Shown: positions 14,148 through 24,509 of the stretch, piece after piece
How the letters are laid out: each line of letters begins with the position of its first letter
How positions within the stretch are numbered: the stretch's first letter is position 1
From: Zantedeschia hybrid cultivar
Lineage: Eukaryota > Streptophyta > Magnoliopsida > Alismatales > Araceae
DNA: 64,000 bases
NCBI GenBank assembly: GCA_030544215.1
Contig: JARZZO010000002.1
Coordinates: 26,163,395 to 26,227,394 of the forward strand
Reading direction: 5' to 3'
Made by a program: the position numbers and the translations under genes
Notes under the pieces: generated by a model
Databases searched by the model: none
What the model was told of the DNA's origin: nothing
Seen by the model: the letters and a program-made list of their open reading frames with translations, nothing else

Positions 14148-14513
14148 CTGAAAGACGTCGTGCATGGACGACGCCTTTTTGAAAGGCGTCAAGCCATCAC
14201 GACGCCTTTTAGACAGGAATTGATTGACAGACAGTCTGCCAGGTTGAGGTTTCTGTGGCTGAAACACGTCATGGGTAAGCGACGCGTTTTTGAACGGCGT
14301 CGTGCATCCATGACGCGTTTCAACAGCAGAAATCCCTGGGATAAGGCCTTGGGAATTCCGGATTTCGGTGTTGAATGGCGTCTGAGGATGTCGACGTCTT
14401 TTTAAAAGGCGACCAAGGGGGTCGACGCCTTTTAAGGCCAGATTCTGAAGACTGATTTATTTAAACCTGTGTTTGGAGCTTGAATGGCGTCGACCTTGGT
14501 CGACGCGATTCAA
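14148..14513. repeat. Cluster of seven 34-nt palindromic units
   Basis: Units start at 14148, 14179, 14259, 14290, 14371, 14402 and 14480. Three overlapping pairs have a 31-nt period, followed by one single unit. Spacers: gtgcatggac, aagccatcac, atgggtaagc, gtgcatccat, tgaggatgtc, caagggggtc, gaccttggtc. All are exactly 10 nt. Confidence 0.9.
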
Positions 14514-15007
14514 GCCAGAATCTCACTAATGCATGCCAGTAAAACGTGTTCATACTGCTAGATAGACAGTTAGCACATGTTTTAGTGCACCCGATAAAGA
14601 TGGATTCCTCACGATCGGATGATTCTATGTGTGTTATGCGATCGCGGCCTTTTCACGTGACCGGATCGCACTGTGTTGGGTTTTCAGTTACTGTGGACCT
14701 GGAGTGACATTGTAGCACTTTATCACCCTGTGCTGGTGGGGGCGTGAGCACAGCGCCGGTGGGGGCGTGGGCGGGGTGACGCCTAGTGATATTCTCGATA
14801 GCCATCTTACTATCAAACACTGTAGTTACCATCCTTGTATGGATAAACTATATATATGTCAGTTTTGGCCGTCATTCAGCTAAACATCCTTCTACAGCAT
14901 ATGGTACGACAAAGTTAAGAGTTACATCTATGAAACAATTCTAACAGTAAATGGTATGAAATAACTGCTAATATCTAAAAAGACTGTGCATGATAATTGG
15001 ATATAAC

Positions 15008-15300
15008 TAGGGGCGTTCACTATTCGGTTCAAACCGAAAAACCAACTAGAACCGGCCAATTCGGTTCGATTTGGTTTGGTTTGAACTTTTGAAAATTTCG
15101 ATATGAATTAAAACCGAATCGAATTAAAAAAATTGGTTGGGTTTGGTTTCTCTTGTTCATAAACCAAACCAACCCGAATAAATCGAATTATGTTAAAAAG
15201 ATATAATATAATTATTAAATTCTTAGATTAAATGTGAGTTTATATAAATTATATGATATAAAATTTTAAATTATTTTCAGATAATATCTTTTAGATCGTA
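15008..15300. repeat. AACCGAA-rich inverted-repeat segment
   Basis: Words such as TTCGGTTCGATTTGG and their complements (AACCAAACCAACCCGAA) face each other. They resemble the dispersed fold-back repeats with TTCGGTT arms found in many plants, nested here in the solo LTR. The boundaries are approximate. Confidence 0.4.
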
Positions 15301-16132
15301 ATCTCGTAGAAAAAGCCTATTGAGTCCTTAATAAAATATGATGTTTAATTATAATAGTTCGTTTGGAGAGGGTCACCTGGTGAACCCCGGGGTCAGCTAG
15401 TACCGGTGTCGGAGTGGTACACTCGGAGAGTCACTCATGCTGGGGGAAGGGGTAGTCACCTGAGCCAGTTGGGCCGGAGTAGCGAGCGTGCTATCCGAGG
15501 GGCTACTCCTTGGTCTCAGCGGGTCGAGGTTTTCCCCACCGTTGTTTGCACGGTCGGCGAGTTCTATCGAAATGACGGTTGTAGATTTTCTAACGGCTGG
15601 TTTAGAATGTGCATGATTATTATAACTGCGATTGCATGTATTCTCACGTAGAGAATTAGGAATTGTACCTGCCACTACACTTGTGACCTCACCGTTAGTT
15701 GTACTTTACGCTTGTGGGTGTGTGCGTGGGCAGTGGGGATCGAAGGATCCCTACTGAGTCTTGTTCTTGAGACTCACCCCTGCGGTTTTCAGGTGAGGAC
15801 TCCTAGCAGACTTAGAGCGGCGTGTGCGGCCGTGTGTTGTGCTTCTTCGGCAGTTGTTCCGGGGTATGCCCCGATGTAGTTGTCATTTATTTTCTGGCAT
15901 GTATGTTTAATTATTTCCTTTCAGCTGGAGTATGTAATTATTTGCTGTAATCGAGTCGCATTGTAATAATTTTAATTTCCTGCACTTTCATTCCAATTCA
16001 ATGCGATGTGAATGTTTAGCTTAGTTTATTATTTATTTCCCAGACTTACTAGATCCTGGTTTGGTCCCAAATTAATGATTCGGTACCCATTTAGTAATCG
16101 GATCCCCGATTATAGGGTGGCGGGTCGTTACA

Positions 16133-16439
16133 TAGGTGGTTGGGTGTCGACACTAGGATCCGAAGATGACATAGCACACACTCACACGAGAGAGAACGAG
16201 ACATTTGGAGAAGCTATATATTTTATTAGGAACAATAAAATCCTACACCCTTCTCCTCGGCGGCTCCTCTGCATACCCATTGCCACGGTGGTGAGCCGTC
16301 CATTGGGGGTTATACATATATTTATAGAGGAGAGGAACCACCAACACCTCCTCCCAATCTGAGTCCTAATCGGATTCCTCCCATGGAAAATCGGAGTCCA
16401 AGTCCGACTCCTACCCCATGCCATCCAAGTTCTTCTAGG
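16133..16439. other. Possible copia LTR remnant
   Basis: After the TAGGT duplication the sequence (GTCGACACTAGGATCCGAAG, then a stretch with GAGAGAACGAG and CAATAAAAT) looks like decayed LTR or leader of the copia remnant that follows. No coding is supported. Confidence 0.3.
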
Positions 16440-17480
16440 ATCTCACCTGTGGCCTTCCGATTTCCCATTGAATTCTAAGTCATTGTACAACCCGATGCCG
16501 AATCCGCAAGCTGTCCTAGAGAACAACCCAATGCCGAATCCGCAACCTGTCTGTCCCTCAGCTCCATCAGTAGGGCCTGCATCTTGTACCCAGATGCCCA
16601 CACCCACCTGAGTGCCCCGCATAGCTCAGCACTGCTGCACAGTCCAATGTGGTTCTATCTTTCTCAGTCGATATGAGAGACCTCCGCCACCATCAATATC
16701 TGAAGCGAAAGTGACCCACTTCCTCCGCGCTCTACTATTGGCAGGCTGAATCTGCTACCAATCCGTACTACTCGCTTTTGACACATTTGTAGCTACTCTT
16801 GTGTCGACCCTCCTTATGAGCCTATACGCCGTTCCTCATCAGTCCCCGCAGCACAATACGTGCTCCTCTACAAATCGTGAGAGCTCCACCTTCAAGACCG
16901 CATTGGTAACCTCTTGAACTCAATACTCCCAGCGAGATTAGGTTCCTCTTTAGATCTGGCACATGTTGGACCTCCGTCAAAGTTCACACCGTTCCATCGA
17001 ATATGTGAACCTGCACCGATCCCACTCTGACAATCCTGTAGATCACACCGTTTGCCAACTGGATCGAGCCACCATCACATACTTGATAGCTCGTGAACTT
17101 TCTCCTATTTGCACACATGTGAGCTGAACAATTAGAATATAAAATTGAACCTAAATCTCCCTCACCTACAGATGTCGCACACAAGACCTCTGCGTATTCT
17201 TCCTCGTTGTCTTCATCCGCTGCCTCGACTGATGACGCTTTCGCCTTTGCTTTTCCTTTTTTCTTCCATAGCCTCTCATCCTCCTTACGCCTTGGATAGT
17301 GCCTCTTTATGTGGCCTTCCTGGTCACTCTAGTAACATGTCCGAGGAGCCCGTGATTTAGAACAACCCTTGCTTCTTCTGAAATCCTGCCTCTCATTAGA
17401 TCTCCGCATCACTCCCACTTGATGCCCCTTCGCCATTACTCTTCCGTCGCGACTCGTTCATAAGCAACTTATCAGATTAA
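16440..17480 (-). pseudogene. Ty1/copia gag-protease-preintegrase remnant
   Basis: On the minus strand, from about 17460 down, there is a damaged CCHC-like knuckle (EGHIKRHYPRRK). A protease-region segment follows at 17184-16984 (SNCSAHMCANRRKFTSY, where the catalytic DSG is lost, then CDGGSIQLANGV), and then pre-integrase words (VQHVPDLKRNLISLGVL at about 16975-16925). This order is typical of plant copia polyproteins. Stops and frame breaks are frequent and no RT is present. Confidence 0.7.
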
Positions 17481-17520
17481 TCCTTAGGGTTAATTCATCG
17501 TCTGGATTTTAATTTTGATT

Positions 17521-18120
17521 CTAAAAAAATGACGCACTTGTTGAGAAATATTTAAATATTTTAAATATTTTGATGATTTTTTTTATTTTTTATTTTAAAC
17601 ATCAGAATGAGAGATTTTGGTGGAACGTATCTAAGTTAGATGCAGCACAAGGCACGTTATAACCGGCTCCACTTTTATGTTACACATCTTGGGAAACTTA
17701 GATTGGGACAGAAAACCACAATCTTTATGTATCCAATTTTCATATAAATATAAAGATACATAGGAATACTAATTAGGACCACGAACGAACTTGGCATACA
17801 GGTGTTCCATCCTCTCTAATCTTAATTACTATTTAGACCCAACTATACAACAAACTTCTTACAAAATAAATATTAGCTAAACATGTCATTTCTAAAATTC
17901 TTGAATATCGCATTTCCCCTCCCTGCCTCATTGTATGCACTATGTATATGCTCAAATGTGGAAACACATATAGAAAGCAGAGACCAGTCTGTGTATCTTA
18001 AATGATCTCCCTTTGATCATATGTTAGGTATGCTTTCAAGCTAAAACTCAACAGTGGCTTCAGCATGTAGGCCATACGCCAATTGAGTGAAAAATCCATG
18101 TATGTTAGATTGCGTTTGGT
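17521..18120. other. No gene seen
   Basis: AT-rich intergenic DNA. The open frame at 17998-18219 depends on the poly(A) run and is not credible. Confidence 0.5.
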
Positions 18121-18215
18121 GACAATTATGTCCTCGTGTACTTTCTGTTCTTGTTTTAATGTGATCGTGTGCTTCTTCTTATTGTTAAAAAAAAAAAAAA
18201 AAAAAAGACAATTAT
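18121..18215 (+). mobile_element. Tiny poly(A)-tailed retroposon with 9-bp TSD
   Basis: GACAATTAT occurs at 18121-18129 and again at 18207-18215. Between them is a 57-nt T/G-rich sequence resembling a 3' untranslated end, followed by A20 (18187-18206). A perfect 9-bp duplication directly after an A-tail is the signature of target-primed (LINE-driven) insertion of a severely 5'-truncated transcript. Confidence 0.65.
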
Positions 18216-18744
18216 ACACCTAGATTTGGGCCGTATATAGCGGTATAGATGTGTCGATACATTTAGAAGCCGCTTTATCATAACTTCGTTCCTCCCCCTT
18301 CCCCTGCAAGAAGTGAAGCTCTAATTAGGAGGTTTTGATGGCGAGTTAAAAGCTTAAGTAAATAATTTTCAACGCCTATTGTTTATGAAGCATCTCTTGG
18401 TTTTATTTTGTTTAGTTGTGGGAGAATCAAACTGACTACTTAAAAATCAAATTAGCCAAGCTATTTTATTGAACTCAAAACGACCTAGATACGAAAAGTT
18501 TGGTTGGATCTGACGTGTAGTTTGGTTTGGGATCCTATTGGGCCTGTAATAGTGCTGGGACCTTTTACGTACGCCAGCAAAGTGGAAAAATAAAACCCAC
18601 CTAATTGTCGACCTATATGACATCCAAAACCACCAAAACAAAGATAGTGGTTAATTATTTTAGAATTAGAATCAAACGTCTAGATAGTTATTTGGAAATA
18701 AGCAACCATTGTTTCAAGTAAGAGTTTTATTTTCTGCATCGCAA

Positions 18745-18987
18745 CAAGCTGACGTGGAATGGGACTCTCAATCTATTCCGTCATCTCGAACGTGCACATG
18801 AAGCTCTTTCGCACATAAATGCATCCTGACGTCAGTAAAAGAAAAAAAAATTACCCTCCGTATGTGATCTTGAGTGCATCCTGAAACACTCAAGAGCATC
18901 CTGATGCTTTCGAGCAAATCAGGGTGCTCTCCGGTGCATGAATTTAGATGGCAGATTGGAGTTGGGAGCCCATTCCACGTCAGCTTG
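18745..18987. mobile_element. Fold-back MITE-like element, 243 bp
   Basis: The first 19 bases (CAAGCTGACGTGGAATGGG) and the last 19 are exact reverse complements. Weaker complementarity continues inward for about 30 more bases (GACTCTCAATCT against AGATTGGAGTT). No target duplication is obvious and no coding is present. It could be a hAT- or Mutator-related MITE. Confidence 0.5.
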
Positions 18988-19697
18988 CTAAGGGACAGCA
19001 AGACTCTTCAAGTAATGTGTCTAAGCCTATGGGTCAAGTTATACCTTTAGGATTTTCTAAAACCCTAAATGTGATTTGATTTGGTTTGATTTTGATTAAA
19101 AACCTGGATAAAGCAAATTAAGTGATTTTGATTTGATTTGTACAATAATACGGCCATGGAGATTTCCTAGGAACTCATACATGTCAACAACGGAGACAAT
19201 ACATAGTTCAGGTCTGCTTTAGTTCAAAACAACTGTGTGGTTAACCATCGAGTACTATAAGATACATAATATATAAGTGAAGAACTCTCAGCATGCCAGA
19301 CGATGAAACCCTAGGTATATGCCTATGGAGGAAAGCAAATTGCCTTCTTGGCAGACCCTGATTTTTAAGGGAAAAAATTCTGCTTGGGCGTACAACTGAC
19401 TCTACACAATTGGAAAAACTCTAATAAAATTTATTACTATTACATAACGAAAGAGACTAGAAAAGTGGAGGTCATGCCATGCGTCAAAGAAGAAAACTGT
19501 GAGGGTCGTTATGAGGAAAAGAAGAGAGAGACATGCGTTTTAGGGGTGGATTGAAGAAAGGATCATATGCAAATGAAATTGAGTAATAGATGGTTCGAAT
19601 TTGAAAGTAGAGAGAAGAAGAAGAGGGCATCCCGCATGGCAGGGTTAAGACTAATCATTTTGATTTCAAGAACAAGTACCCTGATCCTCATCATTAG
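18988..19697. other. No gene seen
   Basis: AT-rich with short TTTGATTTGG-like repeats at 19070-19140. The last five bases, ATTAG (19693-19697), are the probable target duplication of the Tat element that starts next; its partner lies beyond the window. Confidence 0.5.
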
Positions 19698-20636
19698 TGA
19701 TGAGGCAGAATCCGATTCGGTCCATTAAAACAGGCCCAACACAGATCAGTCCAACAGTAGCAGTAAGAAGCCCCCTGGCAACTTTCGGCCCGTTAGCGGC
19801 CCAGCAGCCCTCGGCTCAGTAAACAGTCCAGTGGTCCTCGGCCCGTCCGCGACCCAGCAACCTTCGGCCCATTAGCGGCCCGATAGCCTTCGGCCCATTA
19901 GCGGTTCAACAGTCCTCGGCCCGGTAGGTTTCAGCCCACTAAGCGGCATCTGGCCCGTCAGCGGCCCTACCCCCTTCAGCCCAGTAGCCGTATCCGGCCC
20001 ACTCCGGTGGGAGGGTTAGGCACTATGGCGGTTTACCAATAAACCCACAACATAGTCTTATATCAGCTGCCACCGTTAAGCATCCTCTATCCTCCGCTAT
20101 AAATACACGACTATTTATTACCAAAGGTATGTCTTCGTGACCCCAAGGACTACAGTCCAAAAAATATTAAAGCTACTTCTTCCACCTCTTTGACTTCTGA
20201 ATCGAATCATCTTCAGAAGCTAACTTAACCGTCGGAGGGGGTTCCTAAGGGCCAAAGCCCGGGACTCCTACTGACTGGTTTTTCTTCTTCTCTCCCTCCT
20301 GCAGGGGATCGGTTCGAATCTTCGCCGACCTCCCCGAGTCGGTCTCGGCCACCGACCTCGGGACTTCTCCCTCCGGTCTCGACGCCATTCGTCGGTTGGT
20401 CCTAAGGTGCTTCGGCTCCGCCCCGCATCGGCTGTTCCTCATCCGGAGGAGCTTCGGCCACGCCTTCCGCAGGCTAGCCGACATCCAACCGAGCGACCCT
20501 CGGCTTCGGATCTTCGGCATCGTCTCCGCCCTCGCCACGCTCCGGATCCCCGTCGGGCCTCTTCTCCGATCCAGCTCCGGATCCTAACTTTGGATTCCAG
20601 CCTCGGAATCCGGTCGTGATAGCTTCGGCTACATCA
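19698..20636 (+). repeat. 5' LTR of the Tat/Retand element
   Basis: It starts TGATGAGG and ends CTACATCA, so the outer five bases (TGATG/CATCA) are inverted. It is 939 bp, ending two bases before the primer-binding site. Many TTCGGCC words give it a GC-rich, CpG-rich composition unlike its AT-rich surroundings. A TATA box lies near 20097. Confidence 0.85.
20097..20104 (+). promoter_or_regulatory. TATA box in the 5' LTR
   Basis: CTATAAATAC sits about 540 bp before the LTR end, which would place the R region start near 20130. Confidence 0.6.
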
Positions 20637-20638
20637 CG

Positions 20639-20656
20639 TGGCGCCGTCTGTGGGAA
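20639..20656 (+). promoter_or_regulatory. Primer-binding site
   Basis: TGGCGCCGTCTGTGGGAA starts two bases after the LTR. The leading TGG complements a tRNA 3' CCA end. It is close to the sites found in other plant Tat elements; the tRNA species is not determined here. Confidence 0.7.
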
Positions 20657-20670
20657 ACAGGCAAAGAGTC

Positions 20671-22845
20671 ATGTCTCATCGTCTTGTAACCCGACGATCC
20701 AGGCAAGACGAAGCAGAGACGCGGGCCACTTCAGCACATCTACTACATTCCGAAGGCGCCCCGTCTGCTCCACCGCAAAGCGCGGCTCTGCCTGTCATAC
20801 CAGAGTCTCTCGCTACTGGAGACAACCAGATGGAGGCACTTCAGCAGCAGATGGCGACACTAGCCGCTGCCGTTACCTCTCTTGCGCCCTTACAAGATAT
20901 AGTATCCGCCATCGCCCAGCGCATGGGATTACTGGGCCAGCTCCCCCAACAAGTGCCGCCTCCTCCACTTTATCCCGTCCAAGATACAAGGTTCCGGTCG
21001 GCACCCTCGCCGGTCTTCCCTGACGAAACCGCCACGGCGCGCAGCGAGCCCTCGGCACCGCCTGCCCGAGTTCCTCGCACCGACCGGATTATGACGGAGC
21101 AAGGTTATGCTTCGTCCGAGTTTCGCCCAGCCGGAACCGGAGGACGTTCGGTCACCACTTCAACTGCCCCGGACCTGGACCGGCGGTTGACGGCGATGAG
21201 GAAAGAGATGCAGCAGATGGTGTCTCGGCCGTACCGAGCACCTCTTACCAGCACCATTCTGGAGCAAACTCCGTTCACGCCAGAGCTCCTGGCAACCGAG
21301 GTACCTCCTAACTTCAAACTGCCGAAAGGCCCCCTCTATGACGGAATGCCAGATCCGGTCTGCCACTTCCAAAGGTTCAATACCTACCTATCTGTCCGAG
21401 GGGTCACTGAGGCAGTCCGCTGCCGTCTCTTCCCCCTCACTCTTGAAAAAACTGCCCTAACCTGGTTCGAGACATTGGCCCCCAACTCCATTCACTCTCT
21501 AGTCCAGTTGGGCCAATTATTTATCGACCAGTTCTATGATGCCACCCGGCCGTGCAAAACTTTGGCCAGCCTACTAGCCATTCGGCAAGGCCCCACCGAG
21601 ACCCTCTAGGAGTATTTCACTAAATTCCGGACCGAAGCAGCCCAAATCCAAACCTGGACAGCTCGATTGCGGTCTTGACCGTAATCAGCGGGTGCCGGGA
21701 TGAAGGGCTTCTCGGCTCCATCGGGAAACGCCATCCCTCTACCTTCCAGGACCTCGTAGCCCGGGCCTATAAATACATAAACCGGGAGGCCCTGATGATG
21801 TCCAAAGGCAAGAGTGCAGCCGAAGCAGTACCGGCGCCTGCCCCTCCGGTGATCCGCCCTCGATCCGAAGATCAAGAACCCTCTCGTAAGCGATATCGGA
21901 GGGAGGAGTGGGACCGAGACAAGCGACGGGATCCGCAGCTGCGGTACCTGCCGCTACCTGCTCCCCCTTCCCGAATGCTCATGGAGGTGAAGGGCATGCT
22001 TCGGCTGCCTGAGCGCATCAAAACTGATCCTCGCCGAAGGGACCCCGACAAATATTGTGAGTATCATCGGGAGATCGGCCATTCAATTGACGAATGCCGA
22101 CACCTTCGGGAGGAGATCGACTGCCTCATCAGAGAGGGCAGACTGCCACAGTACTGGCGAGAGCAGCCTCAGCAGCAGCGGAACCGGGACGCCCCTGAGA
22201 CGACCAGGCCGCATCAACCCCCGGAGAAGGAAGCCGCTCCTCCGCCAAAGGATACCTCGGCTCCGGTAGAAACATCTCACCAGCGACCCAGTGCTGGGTC
22301 AATCATGATGATATCCGGTGGACCGGGAGAAGGGTCGAGGCGCCGTCAGCTCAGCTCCACGACAGTAGCGGCAGTTGATGTCGAGCCGAAGCGGTCCCAT
22401 CGAGAAGACATTACCTTCGGCCAAGAGGATCTGACTGACATTCAGGTCCCTCACGACGACGCCCTCGTTGTAAACGCTGTAATAAACAGCTACGATGTTC
22501 ATCGCATTTTTGTTGATAATGGAAGCGCTCCTAATATATTATTTTACGATTGTTTTGTAAAGATGGGATTGAACGAGGCTAATATGAAGCCTCATCGGGG
22601 GCCTCTATTCGGTTTTAACGGCTCGCCTTGCTGAGTAGAAGGCATTGTCCGGCTCCCTGTAACCATAGGTTCGGCTCCCCGACAATTAACCGTAGAAACG
22701 GATTTTGCCGTTGTAAAAGTAGATTCAGCTTACAACGCCATCTTTGGCCGAAGGCTAATCGGCGGGATCGGAGCTGTGCCCTCGTCCTTTAATCAGAAGC
22801 TGAAATTCCATACCAGCCATGGAATAGGCGAAGCCAAGGAGAATC
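20671..22845 (+). pseudogene. Tat-element gag and protease, broken by stops
   Basis: The start at 20671 (MSHRLVTRRSRQDEAET) is preferred to the ATG at 20638, which overlaps the primer-binding site. The gag core follows (YDGMPDPVCHFQRFNTYLSV... ALTWFETLAPNSI... FIDQFYDATRP). TAG at 21607 stands where a CAG is usual, so the frame reads TL-stop-EYFTKFRTEAA; a second break follows near 21677. The frame resumes with STFQDLVARAYKYINREALMM, a knuckle-like CEYHREIGHSIDEC, and protease residues VDNGSAPNILF (usual DTGSS altered to DNGSA). A TGA at 22632 interrupts protease, and the reading continues to about 22845 (VVKVDSAYNAIFGR). Confidence 0.85.
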
Positions 22846-22868
22846 AATAAGCAGCTCGACAATGTTAC

Positions 22869-24500
22869 ATGATTTCGGTCAAGGGAAAGGCTGCGGCCGA
22901 ATCCCTATCGATCGAATCTTCAGCCGAAGCGTCCCCGGGAGAGGAACTCGTCGCCATCCCGGTTCCGGGAGGCGAAGGACGAACCCTCATGATAGGCTTC
23001 GGCCTAGAGAAAACCGAAGCAGAAAGACTCGCCGAGTTCCTGAAAGGGAATCTCGACATCTTCGCCTAGTCTCCAGCAGACATGCCCGGGGTCGACTCGG
23101 AAATAGCAGACAATCGGCTCCATGTCGATCCCAACCAGCCCCTGGTCAAGCAGAAGCGGCGTACCTTCAATCAGGAAAGGAGGTCCGCCATTCAAGCCGA
23201 AGTTCAAAAAGGGCTGGACGCCGGGCATCTCCGAGAGGTACATCACCCGGACTGGATCGCTAATGTGGTGATGGTGCCCAAAAAAGATGTCAAGTGGCGG
23301 ATGTGCGTGGACTTCAACCTCAACAAAGCCTGTCCGATGGATAGCTTCCCGCTACATCGGATAGATCAGGTGGTAGATGCAACCTCCGGCCACGAGCTTC
23401 TAAGCTTTCTCGACGCCTATTCAGGCTACCATCAGATCCGGATGCATCCGGACGACGAGAGCAAGACCAGCTTCACGACCGATCTCGGTCTGTACTGCTA
23501 TACCCGGATGCCCTTCGGCCTGAAGAACGCCGGCGCGACATATCAGCGCCTCGTCAACAAAATATTTGCCCCGCAGCTCGGCCGCAACATGGAAGTCTAC
23601 ATCGACGATATGCTGGTGAAAAGCTGTGTCGCTGCAGACCACCTGGCCGACTTAGCCGAAACATTCTCCGCCCTGCGTCAATACAAAATGAAGCTAAATC
23701 CAGCTAAGTGCGCCTTCGAAGTGGCCTCCGGGAAGTTCCTCGGCTATATGGTCACTCACCGGGGGGTAGAAGCTAACCCCGCGAAGGTTTCGGCCATCAT
23801 TCAGATGCGCCCTCCGGCTAACCTCCGAGAGGTTCAAAAGCTAAACAGAAGGATTGCCGCCTTAAGCCGCTTCATGTCTAGAGCGGCGGATTACTGCTTT
23901 CCCTTCTTTAAGCTGCTGAAGAAGGCCAATAGCTTCTCCTGGACAGACGAGTGCCAATAGGCCTTCGAACAATTGAAGGTCTATCTCTCCAAAGTTCCCA
24001 TCCTGTCCAAGCCGATCCATGGAGAGCCGCTGTTCCTCTACCTCGCGGTATTTGAGACAGCTATTAGCGTCGTCCTCGTCCGGGAGCAAGAGGGCGTTTA
24101 GAAGCCCGTCTACTATATAAGCCGAGCCCTCCAAGGAGCAGAGCTTCGGTATCTTGCTCTTGAGAAGCTAGCTTGAGTCCTCGTCTCATCCGCGAGGAGG
24201 CTCCGGCCTTACTTTCTCGCCCACTCGATAAAGGTCCTTACCGATCAGCCTCTGAAGCAGGTCCTCTCCCGGCCAGAGGTGTCCGGCAAGTTGGCAAAAT
24301 GGGCAATTGAATTGGGAGAGTTCGACGTTTCCTATGTGCCTCGGGTAGCAATAATAGCTCAAGCCCTAGCCGATTTTATTGCCGAGCTCACTCCCGAAGC
24401 TCCCTCGGCGTCTCCACCAGAAGTCATTATATCCGAAGCCGAGGATACTTCGGCTCTTACGCCTCCGGCCGACGAATGGCGGCTCTATGTAGATGGCTAA
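22869..24500 (+). pseudogene. Tat-element reverse transcriptase and RNase H, broken
   Basis: The linker 22869-23069 ends LKGNLDIFA-stop, where TGG for Trp is usual. RT follows at 23082-23960: PKKDVKWRMCVDFNLNKACP, SFLDAYSGYHQIRM, MPFGLKNAGATYQRLV, and the catalytic YIDD box at about 23600. A TAG at 23958 (in CQ-stop-AFEQL) and another at 24100 (GV-stop-KPVYYISRAL) both stand where CAG is expected; a third stop lies near 24172. RNase H then continues (LTDQPLKQVLSRPE, AKWAIELGEFDVSY) into the connection (24279-24500). The TAA at 24498 cuts the second RNase H just after its YVDG. Confidence 0.87.
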
Positions 24501-24509
24501 GCATGCTCC

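Larger units (their letters stand above)
13240..16132. mobile_element. Solo LTR, 2.9 kb, TSD TAGGT
   Basis: It begins TGTAATGACC and ends GGTCGTTACA (inverted termini, TG...CA) and is flanked on both sides by TAGGT (13235-13239 and 16133-16137), a perfect 5-bp target duplication. There is no gag or pol inside, so it is best read as a solo LTR of an unusually long-LTR family. It carries twelve 34-nt palindromic units in two clusters, around a CT-rich stretch (13.63-13.80 kb) that looks like a leader. An AACCGAA-rich inverted-repeat segment lies at about 15.0-15.3 kb. Confidence 0.8.
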
